From: Erwinia sp. E_sp_B01_1
GTDB taxonomy: Bacteria; Pseudomonadota; Gammaproteobacteria; Enterobacterales; Enterobacteriaceae
Assembly: GCF_036865545.1 (NCBI RefSeq)
Contig: NZ_CP142208.1
Location: forward strand, 3,534,001-3,598,000
Reading direction: 5' to 3'
Length of the DNA stretch: 64,000 bases
Both the position numbers and the translations under genes were made by a program. This document shows positions 1-8,310 of this stretch, in pieces. The notes below the pieces were generated by a model that made no database searches, was not told the origin of the DNA, and saw nothing but the letters and a program-made list of their open reading frames with translations. Each line of letters begins with the position of its first letter. Positions within the stretch are counted from its first letter, which is position 1.

Positions 1-120
1 CAGGAGTTCCGCTGGGAGCACAACCAGGATGCGATGGCGGTTGAAAAACTGGCCGAAGGTATCCGTCAGTTTGCTAAAGATCAGCAGGAACTGGAAGACG
101 TACTGTCTGCAAGACTGTAA
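1..120 (+). CDS. talA: Transaldolase A, C-terminal end (partial)
   Basis: Only the last 39 codons and the TAA stop are in the window. The visible end ([19 protein letters not shown] and onward, finishing SARL) matches the C-terminal helix of enterobacterial transaldolases, which transfer a dihydroxyacetone unit from sedoheptulose-7-phosphate to glyceraldehyde-3-phosphate in the cytosolic pentose phosphate pathway. The choice of talA over talB rests on the next gene being tktB: talA-tktB is the E. coli pair. The catalytic lysine lies outside the window. Confidence 0.92.
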   Translation, partial: QEFRWEHNQDAMAVEKLAEGIRQFAKDQQELEDVLSARL

Positions 121-127
121 TTAAAAT

Positions 128-178
128 GGGCGAGAGGTTCTGACCGCCGGGGAAACCCCGACCTCAGAACCTTCGCCC
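128..178 (+). terminator. Long hairpin between talA and tktB
   Basis: GGGCGA plus GAGGTTCTGA on the left pair with TCAGAACC plus CGCCC on the right, with a second small GC hairpin (CGGGGAAACCCCG) in the loop. Only a short T run follows. It could terminate talA transcripts, attenuate read-through into tktB, or stabilise the talA message. Which of these applies is not visible. Confidence 0.5.
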
Positions 179-229
179 TTTCATATTTTATCCGCCCATT
201 TCATCCCCCCAACAATCAGGGAGAAAAAC

Positions 230-2230
230 ATGTCTTCACGTAGAGAACTGGCTAATGCCATCCGTGCATTGAGTATGGATGCGGTGCAGAAAGCCAATTC
301 CGGTCACCCGGGTGCCCCAATGGGCATGGCAGATATTGCTGAAGTGTTGTGGCGCGACTACCTGCATCACAACCCGACGAATCCCGCCTGGGCCGATCGT
401 GACCGTTTTATCCTTTCTAACGGTCACGGCTCCATGCTGTTGTACAGCCTGCTGCACCTTTCCGGCTATGACTTACCGATTGAAGAGCTGAAAAACTTCC
501 GCCAGCTGCACTCGAAAACGCCTGGCCACCCGGAAATTGGTTACACGCCGGGCGTGGAAACCACTACCGGTCCGCTGGGTCAGGGCCTGGCTAACGCCGT
601 GGGTCTGGCGATTGCCGAACGCACGCTGGGCGCGCAGTTTAACCGTCCTGGCCACGACATCGTCGATCACCATACCTATGTCTTTATGGGCGATGGCTGC
701 CTGATGGAAGGGATTTCGCACGAAGTCTGTTCGCTGGCTGGAACCCTGGGTCTGGGTAAACTGATCGGCTTCTATGACCACAACGGCATCTCGATTGATG
801 GCGAAGTGGAAGGCTGGTTCAGCGATGATACGGCGAAGCGTTTCGAAGCCTATAACTGGCATGTGATCCGTGACATTGACGGTCACGATGCAGAAGCGGT
901 CTCCAAAGCTATCAAAGAAGCACAAAGCGTTACCGATAAGCCTTCTCTGCTGATCTGCAAAACCATCATCGGTTTTGGCTCGCCAAATAAAGCAGGTAAA
1001 GAAGAAGCTCATGGTGCCGCGCTGGGTGCGGATGAAATCGCCCTGACCCGCAAGCAGCTGAACTGGAACTATCCGGCGTTTGAAATCCCTGATGATATCT
1101 ATGCTCAGTGGGATGCCAAAGAAGCCGGTAATAAGTACGAGCAGGAGTGGAACGAGAAGTTCACCGCTTATAAAGCCGCCCATCCGGAACTGGCTAAAGA
1201 GTACAGCCGCCGTATGAATGGCGGTATGCCGGAGAACTGGGAGCAGGAAACGCAGAAGTTTATTGAGCAACTGCAGGCTAATCCACAAAAAATCGCCAGC
1301 CGTAAAGCGTCGCAAAACACGCTGGAAGCCTGGGGTAAAATCCTGCCGGAATTCCTGGGCGGCTCTGCCGACCTCGCGCCGAGTAACCTCACCATCTGGT
1401 CTGGTTCCAAATCGATTAAAGAGGATCTGGCCGGTAACTATATCCACTATGGCGTGCGCGAATTTGGCATGACGGCCATTGCTAACGGTATCGCCCATCA
1501 CGGCGGCTTCGTGCCTTACACCGCGACATTCCTGATGTTTGTGGAATACGCGCGTAATGCGGTACGTATGGCGGCGCTGATGAAAGCCCGTCAGATCATG
1601 GTCTATACCCATGACTCCATCGGTCTGGGCGAAGATGGCCCGACGCACCAGCCGGTTGAGCAGCTTGCCAGCCTGCGCGTTACGCCAAACATGAGCGTAT
1701 GGCGTCCGTGTGACCAGGTTGAGACCGCGGTAGCGTGGAAACATGCTGTTGAGCGTCATAATGGCCCAACGGCGCTGATCCTCTCCCGCCAGAACCTGAT
1801 GCAGCCTGAGCGTACTAAAGAGCAGCTGGATAATATCTCCCGCGGCGCTTATGTACTTAAAGACTGTGACGGCACGCCAGATGTGATTCTGATTGCTACC
1901 GGTTCTGAACTGGAAATCACCCTGGGCGCCGCTGAGAAGCTGACCCGCAGCGCTCACAAGGTTCGCGTGGTTTCCATGCCGTCAACCGATCTGTTTGATA
2001 AGCAGGATGTTGCCTACCGTGAATCGGTTCTGCCTTCTACCGTTACCGCCCGTGTGGCCGTGGAAGCTGGTATCGCCGACTACTGGTATAAATATGTTGG
2101 CCTGAACGGTGCTATCGTGGGGATGACTACCTTTGGTGAGTCAGCACCAGCCGATAAGCTGTTCAACGAGTTTGGCTTCACGGTTGAGAATATCGTCAGC
2201 CACGCAGAGTCCCTGCTGAAACCTCACTAA
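230..2230 (+). CDS. tktB: Transketolase
   Basis: ThDP- and Mg-dependent enzyme that moves two-carbon ketol units between pentose, tetrose and heptulose phosphates in the non-oxidative pentose phosphate pathway. All 666 residues are present. Catalytic and cofactor residues of E. coli transketolase are at the same numbers: His26, His66, His100, the GDG motif at 154-156, Glu160, Asn185, His261, Glu411 (the cofactor-activating glutamate) and His473. The start has an AGGGAG ribosome site at 218-222. The gene follows talA by 109 bases, as talA-tktB does in E. coli, so I use tktB rather than tktA. The two paralogues are hard to tell apart by protein alone, so the symbol leans on synteny. Confidence 0.96.
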   Translation: MSSRRELANAIRALSMDAVQKANSGHPGAPMGMADIAEVLWRDYLHHNPTNPAWADRDRFILSNGHGSMLLYSLLHLSGYDLPIEELKNFRQLHSKTPGHPEIGYTPGVETTTGPLGQGLANAVGLAIAERTLGAQFNRPGHDIVDHHTYVFMGDGCLMEGISHEVCSLAGTLGLGKLIGFYDHNGISIDGEVEGWFSDDTAKRFEAYNWHVIRDIDGHDAEAVSKAIKEAQSVTDKPSLLICKTIIGFGSPNKAGKEEAHGAALGADEIALTRKQLNWNYPAFEIPDDIYAQWDAKEAGNKYEQEWNEKFTAYKAAHPELAKEYSRRMNGGMPENWEQETQKFIEQLQANPQKIASRKASQNTLEAWGKILPEFLGGSADLAPSNLTIWSGSKSIKEDLAGNYIHYGVREFGMTAIANGIAHHGGFVPYTATFLMFVEYARNAVRMAALMKARQIMVYTHDSIGLGEDGPTHQPVEQLASLRVTPNMSVWRPCDQVETAVAWKHAVERHNGPTALILSRQNLMQPERTKEQLDNISRGAYVLKDCDGTPDVILIATGSELEITLGAAEKLTRSAHKVRVVSMPSTDLFDKQDVAYRESVLPSTVTARVAVEAGIADYWYKYVGLNGAIVGMTTFGESAPADKLFNEFGFTVENIVSHAESLLKPH

Positions 2231-2278
2231 GCCTGATGCGTTACTCCCCGCCTGACCGGCGGGGTTACCGCAGAGAGC

Positions 2279-2308
2279 AAAAAGCCCGGCCATTGCCGGG
2301 CTTTTTTA
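2279..2308. terminator. Bidirectional terminator between tktB and ypfG
   Basis: AGCCCGGC and GCCGGGCT form an 8-bp stem with loop CATT at 2283-2302. It is preceded by five A and followed by six T, so it can end tktB on the + strand and the convergent ypfG on the - strand. A second small hairpin (CCCCGCC/GGCGGGG) lies just upstream at about 2246-2264. Confidence 0.88.
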
Positions 2309-2328
2309 TGCCTGAAGTCATGCGGATA

Positions 2329-3420
2329 TTATTGCGCAGTCATTTCAACGCTGGCGTTGGAGGGCGTGGACAGAGTATGACTGGTCCACAGCGCAGGCCA
2401 GTCATCGCTGCCGTGCCAGGCATCGCAGGTGCCCTCTTCGGCATAATCCGCCAGCACAAACTGGTTGCCGGTAAACTGCCAGCGGCTGGCATTGCCACAG
2501 TCGCCAAGCCCACGGCCTTTGCTGTAGGTCATCAGCTCACCGGTGTTGGCATCATATTCGGCATTGATCAGTTCAAGCTGTTTATCACCGTGCCCGGGGG
2601 GAACAAACGGCAGAGCCAGTGACAGTCCCTTCGCCACGTAGGGCTGCGTGCGGCTGACCTCAAAGGCGAGGTCAATGACGTTATAGGCACCCATTTCACA
2701 GCTGATTAACAGCAACGCCTTATCATCCGAGAGAGGAGCCACGCTGACTTCCCGGCGTTGCGGGTCTAATGAACACTCGTCGGTATTAACCCGCCAGGTG
2801 CCAAAATCGATCAGCCCGGTAGTTTCATCGCGTGTCAGCGGCGAAGGCGGCGTTTGGGGTGGCGTGATCAGCGGCACGGCGGGTTCAGGTGGCACATCCA
2901 TCGCTGCGCGGCTGCCGCGTTTCACCCAGGCACTCATGTTGTTAACCCTGCCCTGCACTTCATCCATCAGCAACAGCGCCGCTTTCAGACCGTGCAGCGA
3001 GAGCGTGGCAGAGGGCTTGTAGAGCAGTTGGATATTGTCGGCATCCATCACCTGCGCCAGAAACTCATCAATGGAAATTGAGTTGTCCGTGGTGAGATGG
3101 TGAGGCTCAACCTCCCAGTGTTTGAGATCGGGTTTCAGGCGCTGACCGTCGAGCAATAAATTGTCCTTCAGTGGGCCGCCTTTAAGCTCGCCGGTATAAC
3201 GGTTGCCGTAATCAATCCGCAGCAGCGGACGATCGCTGACGCCGGCATTACGGCTGACACTCATCACCAGACCGTTATCGCCCGGAAAATTACGCACCAC
3301 ACAACTGTTGAGGTTATTGCAGGTTATCTGCCAGTCAGAAAAGACTTTTTGCAGCGGCTCAGCGTGAAGCGAAGCGGCAAACAGCAGCAGGGCAAAAGGT
3401 AATTTCATCCAGTAAGGCAT
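2329..3420 (-). CDS. ypfG: DUF1176 periplasmic protein YpfG
   Basis: A 363-residue exported protein of unknown function. An N-terminal signal peptide is visible (hydrophobic FALLLFAASLHA, likely cut after LHA), followed by a mature domain with a Cys pair near residues 34-41 (TCNNLNSC) and a second half with scattered Cys residues, as in the DUF1176 family. Length is close to E. coli YpfG. Met1 (MPYW) and Met5 (MKLPF) are both possible starts; neither has a strong ribosome site, and Met5 gives a more typical signal peptide. It converges on tktB as in E. coli. In E. coli its other neighbour is nudK; here about 8.5 kb of sugar genes separates them. Confidence 0.88.
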   Translation of the reverse strand: MPYWMKLPFALLLFAASLHAEPLQKVFSDWQITCNNLNSCVVRNFPGDNGLVMSVSRNAGVSDRPLLRIDYGNRYTGELKGGPLKDNLLLDGQRLKPDLKHWEVEPHHLTTDNSISIDEFLAQVMDADNIQLLYKPSATLSLHGLKAALLLMDEVQGRVNNMSAWVKRGSRAAMDVPPEPAVPLITPPQTPPSPLTRDETTGLIDFGTWRVNTDECSLDPQRREVSVAPLSDDKALLLISCEMGAYNVIDLAFEVSRTQPYVAKGLSLALPFVPPGHGDKQLELINAEYDANTGELMTYSKGRGLGDCGNASRWQFTGNQFVLADYAEEGTCDAWHGSDDWPALWTSHTLSTPSNASVEMTAQ

Positions 3421-3768
3421 TGAAAACGGTTATCCCAGGGTCACTTGTATTGTAAGAATAGCGTAAAGGTTGACCTTCGGCAGAGTTTTATCAGCGAAGA
3501 GTTAATTTTAACGCACTATTTCACCATGAAATCCCTGATTCCCAGCGGATTAACGTAATAACACTTTAGCCATTATTATGACCCCGACAGGTAATCAGCT
3601 CAATCAGATTAGTCGGACAAGGTTAATAAAACGTTAAATCAGTCAAATCCCCACATTCGGTCAAAAACGGGCATGTTATTCTGATTTCCCGGTAAAGGTT
3701 AGTGCAGCCAATATTGAATAACCCGCCGGTAAAAAGCCGTATTAATGTGACTTAGCTCAAATTAATCA

Positions 3769-3784
3769 ATGTAACGACTTACAT
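3769..3784. promoter_or_regulatory. Candidate operator palindrome
   Basis: Perfect 16-bp inverted repeat ATGTAA-CGAC-TTACAT, 8 bases after the CRP-like site and about 125 bases before the regulator start. Its symmetry and position suit a repressor dimer site, most simply for the DeoR-type regulator that follows. No binding data are available, so the binding protein is inferred. Confidence 0.45.
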
Positions 3785-3803
3785 CTCCAATCAGATATTT
3801 GAT

Positions 3804-3875
3804 CAGGATCGCTTTAATCAGCAGCGTGCCCTTTCAGGTCCTGGACCCTCGTCCAGGGCACATTTTGCGATCCTG
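3804..3875 (+). repeat. Nested inverted repeats in the operon leader
   Basis: Three nested pairs: CAGGATCGC (3804-3812) with GCGATCCTG (3867-3875); GTGCCCT (3826-3832) with AGGGCAC (3855-3861); and CCTGGAC (3840-3846) with GTCCAGG (3851-3857). The two inner pairs share bases 3855-3857 and cannot both form fully, so the leader could switch between two folds. It ends 24 bases before the ribosome site of the regulator. There is no T tract, so it is not a simple terminator. Confidence 0.55.
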
Positions 3876-3909
3876 CTATCCATTACTTTTATAAACACCG
3901 GAGGTCATC

Positions 3910-4740
3910 ATGATGCCGATTGAACGCCAGCGGCAAATTATCGAGCAATTAACTCACCAGGGTCGGGTTTTAGTCACGGAGCTGGTTAATTTATGTCAGG
4001 TATCCCAGGAAACAATTCGCCGCGACTTAAGCGCGCTGGAAAAGAAAGGGATTTTACAACGCAGTCACGGAGGTGCAGTAATTACCCCCCGCAGCCCAGG
4101 GGCATCCTCCACCGGCAAAGCGGACCTGAGCGAACATGAACTGGCATTCAGTCAGCGAATTAACGAGAACGTGACGCAAAAGATGTTGATTGCCAAGCGG
4201 GCGCTGGAGTTTATCACCCCTGGTGACTGTGTCTTGCTCGACAGCAGCAGCACCTGTTGGTTTTTAGCCAGGCAGTTACCGGATATCGAATTAACGGTGA
4301 TCACTAATTCGCTGAGAACGGTACAAACTCTGGCAGCCAGAGGAAACATCCGCACCATCTGTCTGGGCGGTGAATACTCTTCGCGCTATGAAGATTTTAA
4401 AGGGGTGGTGGCAGAACAACCGTTAAAGGAGTTCCTTATTAATAAGATTTTCTTCTCCTGTAGCAGCCTGGGAAATGATGGCTATCTGCGGGAAGGAAAT
4501 GAAAATCACGCTCACCTGAAACAGCAAATGCTGCTGGCTTCAGAAAGAAAGTTTTTACTGATGGATGCCAGTAAATTTCTGAAACCTTCTTTTGCCCGTA
4601 TTTGTCATTACAGGGACGTGGATATTTTAATTACCGACACGCTTAAAGATAAAGAATTGCAGCAGGAACTCGCGTGGAACGGCGTCAATATTATTGACTG
4701 TTCTCAGCGGCAGAGCGCGATGCAATTAATAAACTTTTAA
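3910..4740 (+). CDS. DeoR-family sugar operon regulator
   Basis: A 276-residue transcription factor. Residues 6-60 form the DeoR winged helix (recognition region VSQETIRRDLSALEKKGIL with the family's RRDL motif, then the RSHGGAV turn). Residues about 85-250 form the sugar-phosphate-sensing domain (LLDSSSTCWFLAR, then TVITNS and LLMDASKF). Such proteins usually repress a neighbouring sugar operon and release DNA when a phosphorylated intermediate binds. The start is ATGATG at 3910/3913 behind GGAGG; the second ATG has the better spacing. The transport and kinase genes follow on the same strand after a 76-base gap (to the chosen ATG, 82 bases), so it probably controls them. The AT content is higher than in the following genes. 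Confidence 0.9.
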   Translation: MMPIERQRQIIEQLTHQGRVLVTELVNLCQVSQETIRRDLSALEKKGILQRSHGGAVITPRSPGASSTGKADLSEHELAFSQRINENVTQKMLIAKRALEFITPGDCVLLDSSSTCWFLARQLPDIELTVITNSLRTVQTLAARGNIRTICLGGEYSSRYEDFKGVVAEQPLKEFLINKIFFSCSSLGNDGYLREGNENHAHLKQQMLLASERKFLLMDASKFLKPSFARICHYRDVDILITDTLKDKELQQELAWNGVNIIDCSQRQSAMQLINF

Positions 4741-4822
4741 CTTTAAAAAAACCCAAATAATTCGGATTGCCGTCAACGCAAATGCAGCCCGAATTAGCAG
4801 GGAAATAAATCACGGAGTGAAA

Positions 4823-5806
4823 ATGAAAAAGACATTTATCGCCTGTACCCTTTTTGCGCTGTTAACCAGCCATTCCCTGCACGCCGCCGACAAGATTCGG
4901 ATGGGTATTGTGGTCAAGGTAGGAGGAATTCCCTGGTTTAATGCCATGGAGGCCGGGATTAAAAGTGAGGCGGCCAAACGCGGCATTGATGCCTGGCAGG
5001 TGGGGCCGACTTCGGCTGACCCGGCACTGCAGGTACGCGCTATTGAAGATTTGATTGCTCAGAAGGTCGACATCATCGGCGTGGTGCCGAACGACCCGAA
5101 AGTGCTTGAGCCGGTGCTGAAGCGCGCCCGTGAAGCCGGGATCAAAGTAATCACTCACGAATCCCCGGGGCAGCAATACGCCAACTGGGATTTCGAGCTG
5201 GTGGATGCGGACACACACGGTATTAACCATATGAAAGCCCTCGCCCAGTGCATGCATGAAGAGGGCAAATATGCGATGTACGTCGGCAGTCTGACCGTGC
5301 CTTTACACCAGCAATGGACCGACGCCGCCCTTAACTATCAAAAAGCGCACTACCCAAAGATGCAGATAGTCTCTGACAGATTTGGCGTGGGTGAATCGCT
5401 GGATGATTCCATCCGCACCACCAACGAGCTGATGTCGAAATACCCCGATCTGAAAGGGATCATGGCTTTCGGTTCGCAGGGGCCGATCGGGGCGGGACGC
5501 GCGGTGATGAACCGACAGAAAAGCAGCCAGATTTGCGTGATTGGCGCCTTCAGTCCCGGCCAGGGGGCATCGCTGGTTAACCGGGGCGCTATCAAAGGCG
5601 GCTATATCTGGAACCCGATGACCGCAGGCGAAGTATTTGTCCGCGTCGCGGACATGATGGAGAAGAATGAACCCTTCACCAACGGCATGACCATTGAAGG
5701 CCTGGGTAAAGTCAACGTTGACGAGCAGAACCACACCCTGCTGGGCAACAACACCGAAAGCCTGGACAAGGCTAACCTGCCGAAGCTGGTCAAACTGGGG
5801 CTGTAA
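4823..5806 (+). CDS. Sugar ABC transporter periplasmic binding protein (LsrB/RhaS-like)
   Basis: A 327-residue type I periplasmic binding protein with a clear signal peptide (MKKTFIACTLFALL, cut likely after SLHA). The mature part starts with the sugar-binding fold signature IRMGIVVKVGGIPWFNAME, followed by the DPALQVRAIEDLIAQ and VPNDP segments typical of the branch that includes rhamnose-binding RhaS and AI-2-binding LsrB. It would capture the substrate and deliver it to the two permeases. I chose ATG 4823 because GGAGTGA at 4814-4820 is its ribosome site; an in-frame GTG at 4817 lies inside that site. It is 2 bases upstream of the ATPase gene. The ligand cannot be read from the sequence. 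Confidence 0.9.
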   Translation: MKKTFIACTLFALLTSHSLHAADKIRMGIVVKVGGIPWFNAMEAGIKSEAAKRGIDAWQVGPTSADPALQVRAIEDLIAQKVDIIGVVPNDPKVLEPVLKRAREAGIKVITHESPGQQYANWDFELVDADTHGINHMKALAQCMHEEGKYAMYVGSLTVPLHQQWTDAALNYQKAHYPKMQIVSDRFGVGESLDDSIRTTNELMSKYPDLKGIMAFGSQGPIGAGRAVMNRQKSSQICVIGAFSPGQGASLVNRGAIKGGYIWNPMTAGEVFVRVADMMEKNEPFTNGMTIEGLGKVNVDEQNHTLLGNNTESLDKANLPKLVKLGL

Positions 5807-5808
5807 TC

Positions 5809-7314
5809 ATGAAGCTAATCGAACCACACCGGCTGATTGAGCTGGCTAACCTGTCGAAAACCTTTGGCGGTAACCGCGCACTCAGTGAAATTTCGCTGTC
5901 GCTGATGGCAGGCGAAGTTCACTGCCTCGCTGGCACTAACGGCTGTGGCAAGAGCACGCTGATCAAAGTGATCTCCGGCGTCCATGCGCCGGACAGCGGC
6001 AGCACCATCACGCTGGAAAACGGGGAGACTTTTCCCCGTCTGACGCCAGAGCAGGCCCGGCAGTTTGGCATTCAGGTGATCTACCAGGATCTGTCGCTGT
6101 TTCCTAATCTCAGCGTGGCCGAGAATATCGCCTTTGAACATAACCTCCACGGGCTGATGGGCTGGTACAGCGCAGGCAAGCTGCGCAAGACGGCGCAGCG
6201 GATTATCAGCGAGCTGAATTTCTCCCTGCGACTGGATGACAAAGTGGCCTCGCTCTCTATCGCCCAACGTCAGCAGGTGGCAATTTGTCGTGCGCTGGTC
6301 GGCGAGGCGCGACTGGTGATTATGGATGAGCCAACCGCATCCCTGACCCGTACCGAAGTCAATCAGCTCCTGAAAACGGTTCGCTATCTGAAAGAGAAAA
6401 ACCTCTGCGTGGTGTTCGTCAGCCACCGTCTGGATGAGGTGCTGGAGATTTCTGACCGCGTGACGGTGATCCGCGATGGCCGCAAAATGGGCACCTGGCC
6501 CGCCAGCGAAATCGACAGCCATCACCTGACGGAACTGATGACCGGACTCAAGCTCGACTATCAGCTTAAACCGCCTTTCAGAGAGGATGCCCGCACGCTG
6601 CTGGAGGTCGAAAAGCTCTCCCGTGCCGGTCAGTATCAGGATGTCAGCTTCAGGCTATGGGAAGGTGAAGTGTTGGGCCTGTGCGGGCTGCTGGGATCAG
6701 GACGCACGGAACTGGCGTTATCCCTGTTCGGTATGACCCGGCCTGACAGCGGAAAGATCTGGCTGGACAGTAAACCCGTGCGTTTTCGCAGCCATCAGGA
6801 TGCGATCAAAGCCGGTATTGGCTACGTCTCCGAAGACCGGCTGACGCTGGGCCTGGTGCAGCAGCAATCGGTGGCGGACAACATGGTGCTGCCGATCCTC
6901 GACAAGCTCAGTAATCGCTTCCATCTGATAGATAACTATCGCAAGACCAGGCTGATTCATCAGTGGATCAACCAGCTTGGCGTGCGCGTAGCCAACCCCG
7001 ATCAGGCCATCTCCACCCTTTCCGGCGGCAATCAGCAAAAAATTGTGCTGGCGAAATGGGTCCTCACCCAGCCAAAAATCCTGATCCTCGACTCGCCGAC
7101 GGTTGGCGTGGATGTCGGGGCCAAAGCCAGTATTTACCGGCTGATCCACCAGCTGGCGGAAGAAGGTCTGGCGATCATTTTGATTTCGGACGAGGTGCCG
7201 GAGGTGTACTACAACTGCGACCGCATCCTGCATTTCCGGGACGGGCAAATTTATGCTGAATATCAGCCTGCAGCGGTTGAACAGCAGGCGCTGGCGGAGG
7301 TGATCAATGCCTGA
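5809..7314 (+). CDS. Sugar ABC transporter ATP-binding protein (tandem NBDs)
   Basis: A 501-residue ATPase with two nucleotide-binding domains, the RbsA/LsrA/RhaT layout. NBD1: Walker A GTNGCGKST at 42-50, signature variant LSIAQ at 149-153, Walker B LVIMDE near 169-174. NBD2 (from about 265): degenerate Walker A region (LLGSGRTE), consensus signature LSGGNQQK, but Walker B reads LILDSPT, so the catalytic glutamate is replaced by serine. ATP hydrolysis is therefore probably carried by NBD1. The start follows the binding-protein stop by 2 bases and its end overlaps the first permease by 8 bases, so the genes are translated as one unit. Confidence 0.93.
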   Translation: MKLIEPHRLIELANLSKTFGGNRALSEISLSLMAGEVHCLAGTNGCGKSTLIKVISGVHAPDSGSTITLENGETFPRLTPEQARQFGIQVIYQDLSLFPNLSVAENIAFEHNLHGLMGWYSAGKLRKTAQRIISELNFSLRLDDKVASLSIAQRQQVAICRALVGEARLVIMDEPTASLTRTEVNQLLKTVRYLKEKNLCVVFVSHRLDEVLEISDRVTVIRDGRKMGTWPASEIDSHHLTELMTGLKLDYQLKPPFREDARTLLEVEKLSRAGQYQDVSFRLWEGEVLGLCGLLGSGRTELALSLFGMTRPDSGKIWLDSKPVRFRSHQDAIKAGIGYVSEDRLTLGLVQQQSVADNMVLPILDKLSNRFHLIDNYRKTRLIHQWINQLGVRVANPDQAISTLSGGNQQKIVLAKWVLTQPKILILDSPTVGVDVGAKASIYRLIHQLAEEGLAIILISDEVPEVYYNCDRILHFRDGQIYAEYQPAAVEQQALAEVINA

Positions 7315-8296
7315 TTTATCCTGGTTTAAACCCCACTCCAGCCAGGGCTGGCTGGCCTGGGTGCTGCTGTTCAGCGTGACGATTTTCGCCGTCAGCAGCG
7401 AGCAGTTCCTCAGCGTACAGAATTTGTTAGATCTGGCAGAAAGCTACGCCGTTACCGGCATCTTCGCGCTTGGGCTGTTTGTGGTGCTGGTGACCGGGGG
7501 CATTGATATCTCCTTCGCTGCGGTAGCGTCGGTGGTGCAATACCTGATCGCCACGCTGTTTATCCAGTTCCAGTTCGACAACGCGCTGTTAAGCATTCTG
7601 TTAGCCATCGCCTGCGGCACGCTGTTTGGGATGATCAACGCGGTGCTGATCTACTCGCTGCGGATCGTCTCGATCATCATCACCATCAGCATGCAGTCGC
7701 TGCTGTTCGGCCTGCTGATGTGGCTGACCAACGGCAAAAGCCTCTACAACCTGCCCGACTGGTGGATACAGCTCCGCAGCGTGCTGCCATTTGAGTGGCA
7801 GGGTCAGCCTTTCCAGATTGGCCTGCCGCTGGCGGTGATGCTGGTTCTGGCGGTTATCACCTGGCTGCTGCTGAACAAAACCCACCTTGGCCGGCAGCTC
7901 TACGCCACGGGCGGGGATCAGGAATCTGCCCGCCGGATGGGCATCCGCGTGGGGCTGATCCATCTGCTGGCCTATGGCTACCTGGGCGCGCTGGCCGCAA
8001 TCGGTGGTCTGGTACAGGTCTACCGGATGGGCGAAGTGGTGCCGAATGCGCTGGTAGGCCGGGAACTGGATGTGCTCGCCGCCACGGTACTGGGGGGCGC
8101 CAGCCTGATGGGCGGCAAAGGCACGGTTACCGGTACGCTGATGGGCGTCTTTCTGATCGCCATCCTGAAAAACGGCCTCAACCTGCTAGGGGTGTCGGAC
8201 TACTTCATGAATATCGTGATTGGCGCGGTGATCATGGTGGCTATCGCCGTGACCCATTACAAAAAACGCAAAGAGACCGACGTCAGCTTCGTCTGA
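7307..8296 (+). CDS. Sugar ABC transporter permease 1
   Basis: A 329-residue inner-membrane protein of the BPD_transp_2 (ribose/AI-2 type) permease family. About nine or ten hydrophobic segments are visible, together with the family motifs VTGGIDISFAAV near residues 63-74 and LGGASLMGGKGTVTG in the second half, which form the coupling region facing the ATPase. It would pair with the second permease to form the channel of a sugar importer. The ATG overlaps the ATPase stop by 8 bases. Related to LsrC/RhaP-like permeases, without a specific orthologue I can name. Confidence 0.9.
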   Translation: MPDLSWFKPHSSQGWLAWVLLFSVTIFAVSSEQFLSVQNLLDLAESYAVTGIFALGLFVVLVTGGIDISFAAVASVVQYLIATLFIQFQFDNALLSILLAIACGTLFGMINAVLIYSLRIVSIIITISMQSLLFGLLMWLTNGKSLYNLPDWWIQLRSVLPFEWQGQPFQIGLPLAVMLVLAVITWLLLNKTHLGRQLYATGGDQESARRMGIRVGLIHLLAYGYLGALAAIGGLVQVYRMGEVVPNALVGRELDVLAATVLGGASLMGGKGTVTGTLMGVFLIAILKNGLNLLGVSDYFMNIVIGAVIMVAIAVTHYKKRKETDVSFV

Positions 8297-8310
8297 CGCG
8301 AGGAGAGATG

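Larger units (their letters stand above)
3421..3909. promoter_or_regulatory. Promoter and leader region upstream of the sugar operon
   Basis: A gene-free, fairly AT-rich 489-base stretch between the divergent ypfG and the DeoR-type regulator. It holds a CRP-like element, TGTGA-CTTAGC-TCAAA at 3746-3761 (left half perfect, right half weak), then a perfect palindrome at 3769-3784, then a nested hairpin region at 3804-3875, then the GGAGG ribosome site at 3900-3904. This fits a carbon-source operon under CRP and a specific regulator. The CRP assignment is tentative. Confidence 0.5.

Noticed and set aside
473..1957. A 494-codon frame on the - strand inside tktB
   Set aside because: Fully contained in a transketolase gene with all catalytic residues; a typical antisense open frame of a GC-rich gene, without ribosome site or known domain.
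7795..8310. N-terminal extension of permease 2 within permease 1
   Set aside because: The extra 172 codons are the out-of-frame shadow of permease 1; a GAGGAGA ribosome site marks the start at 8311.
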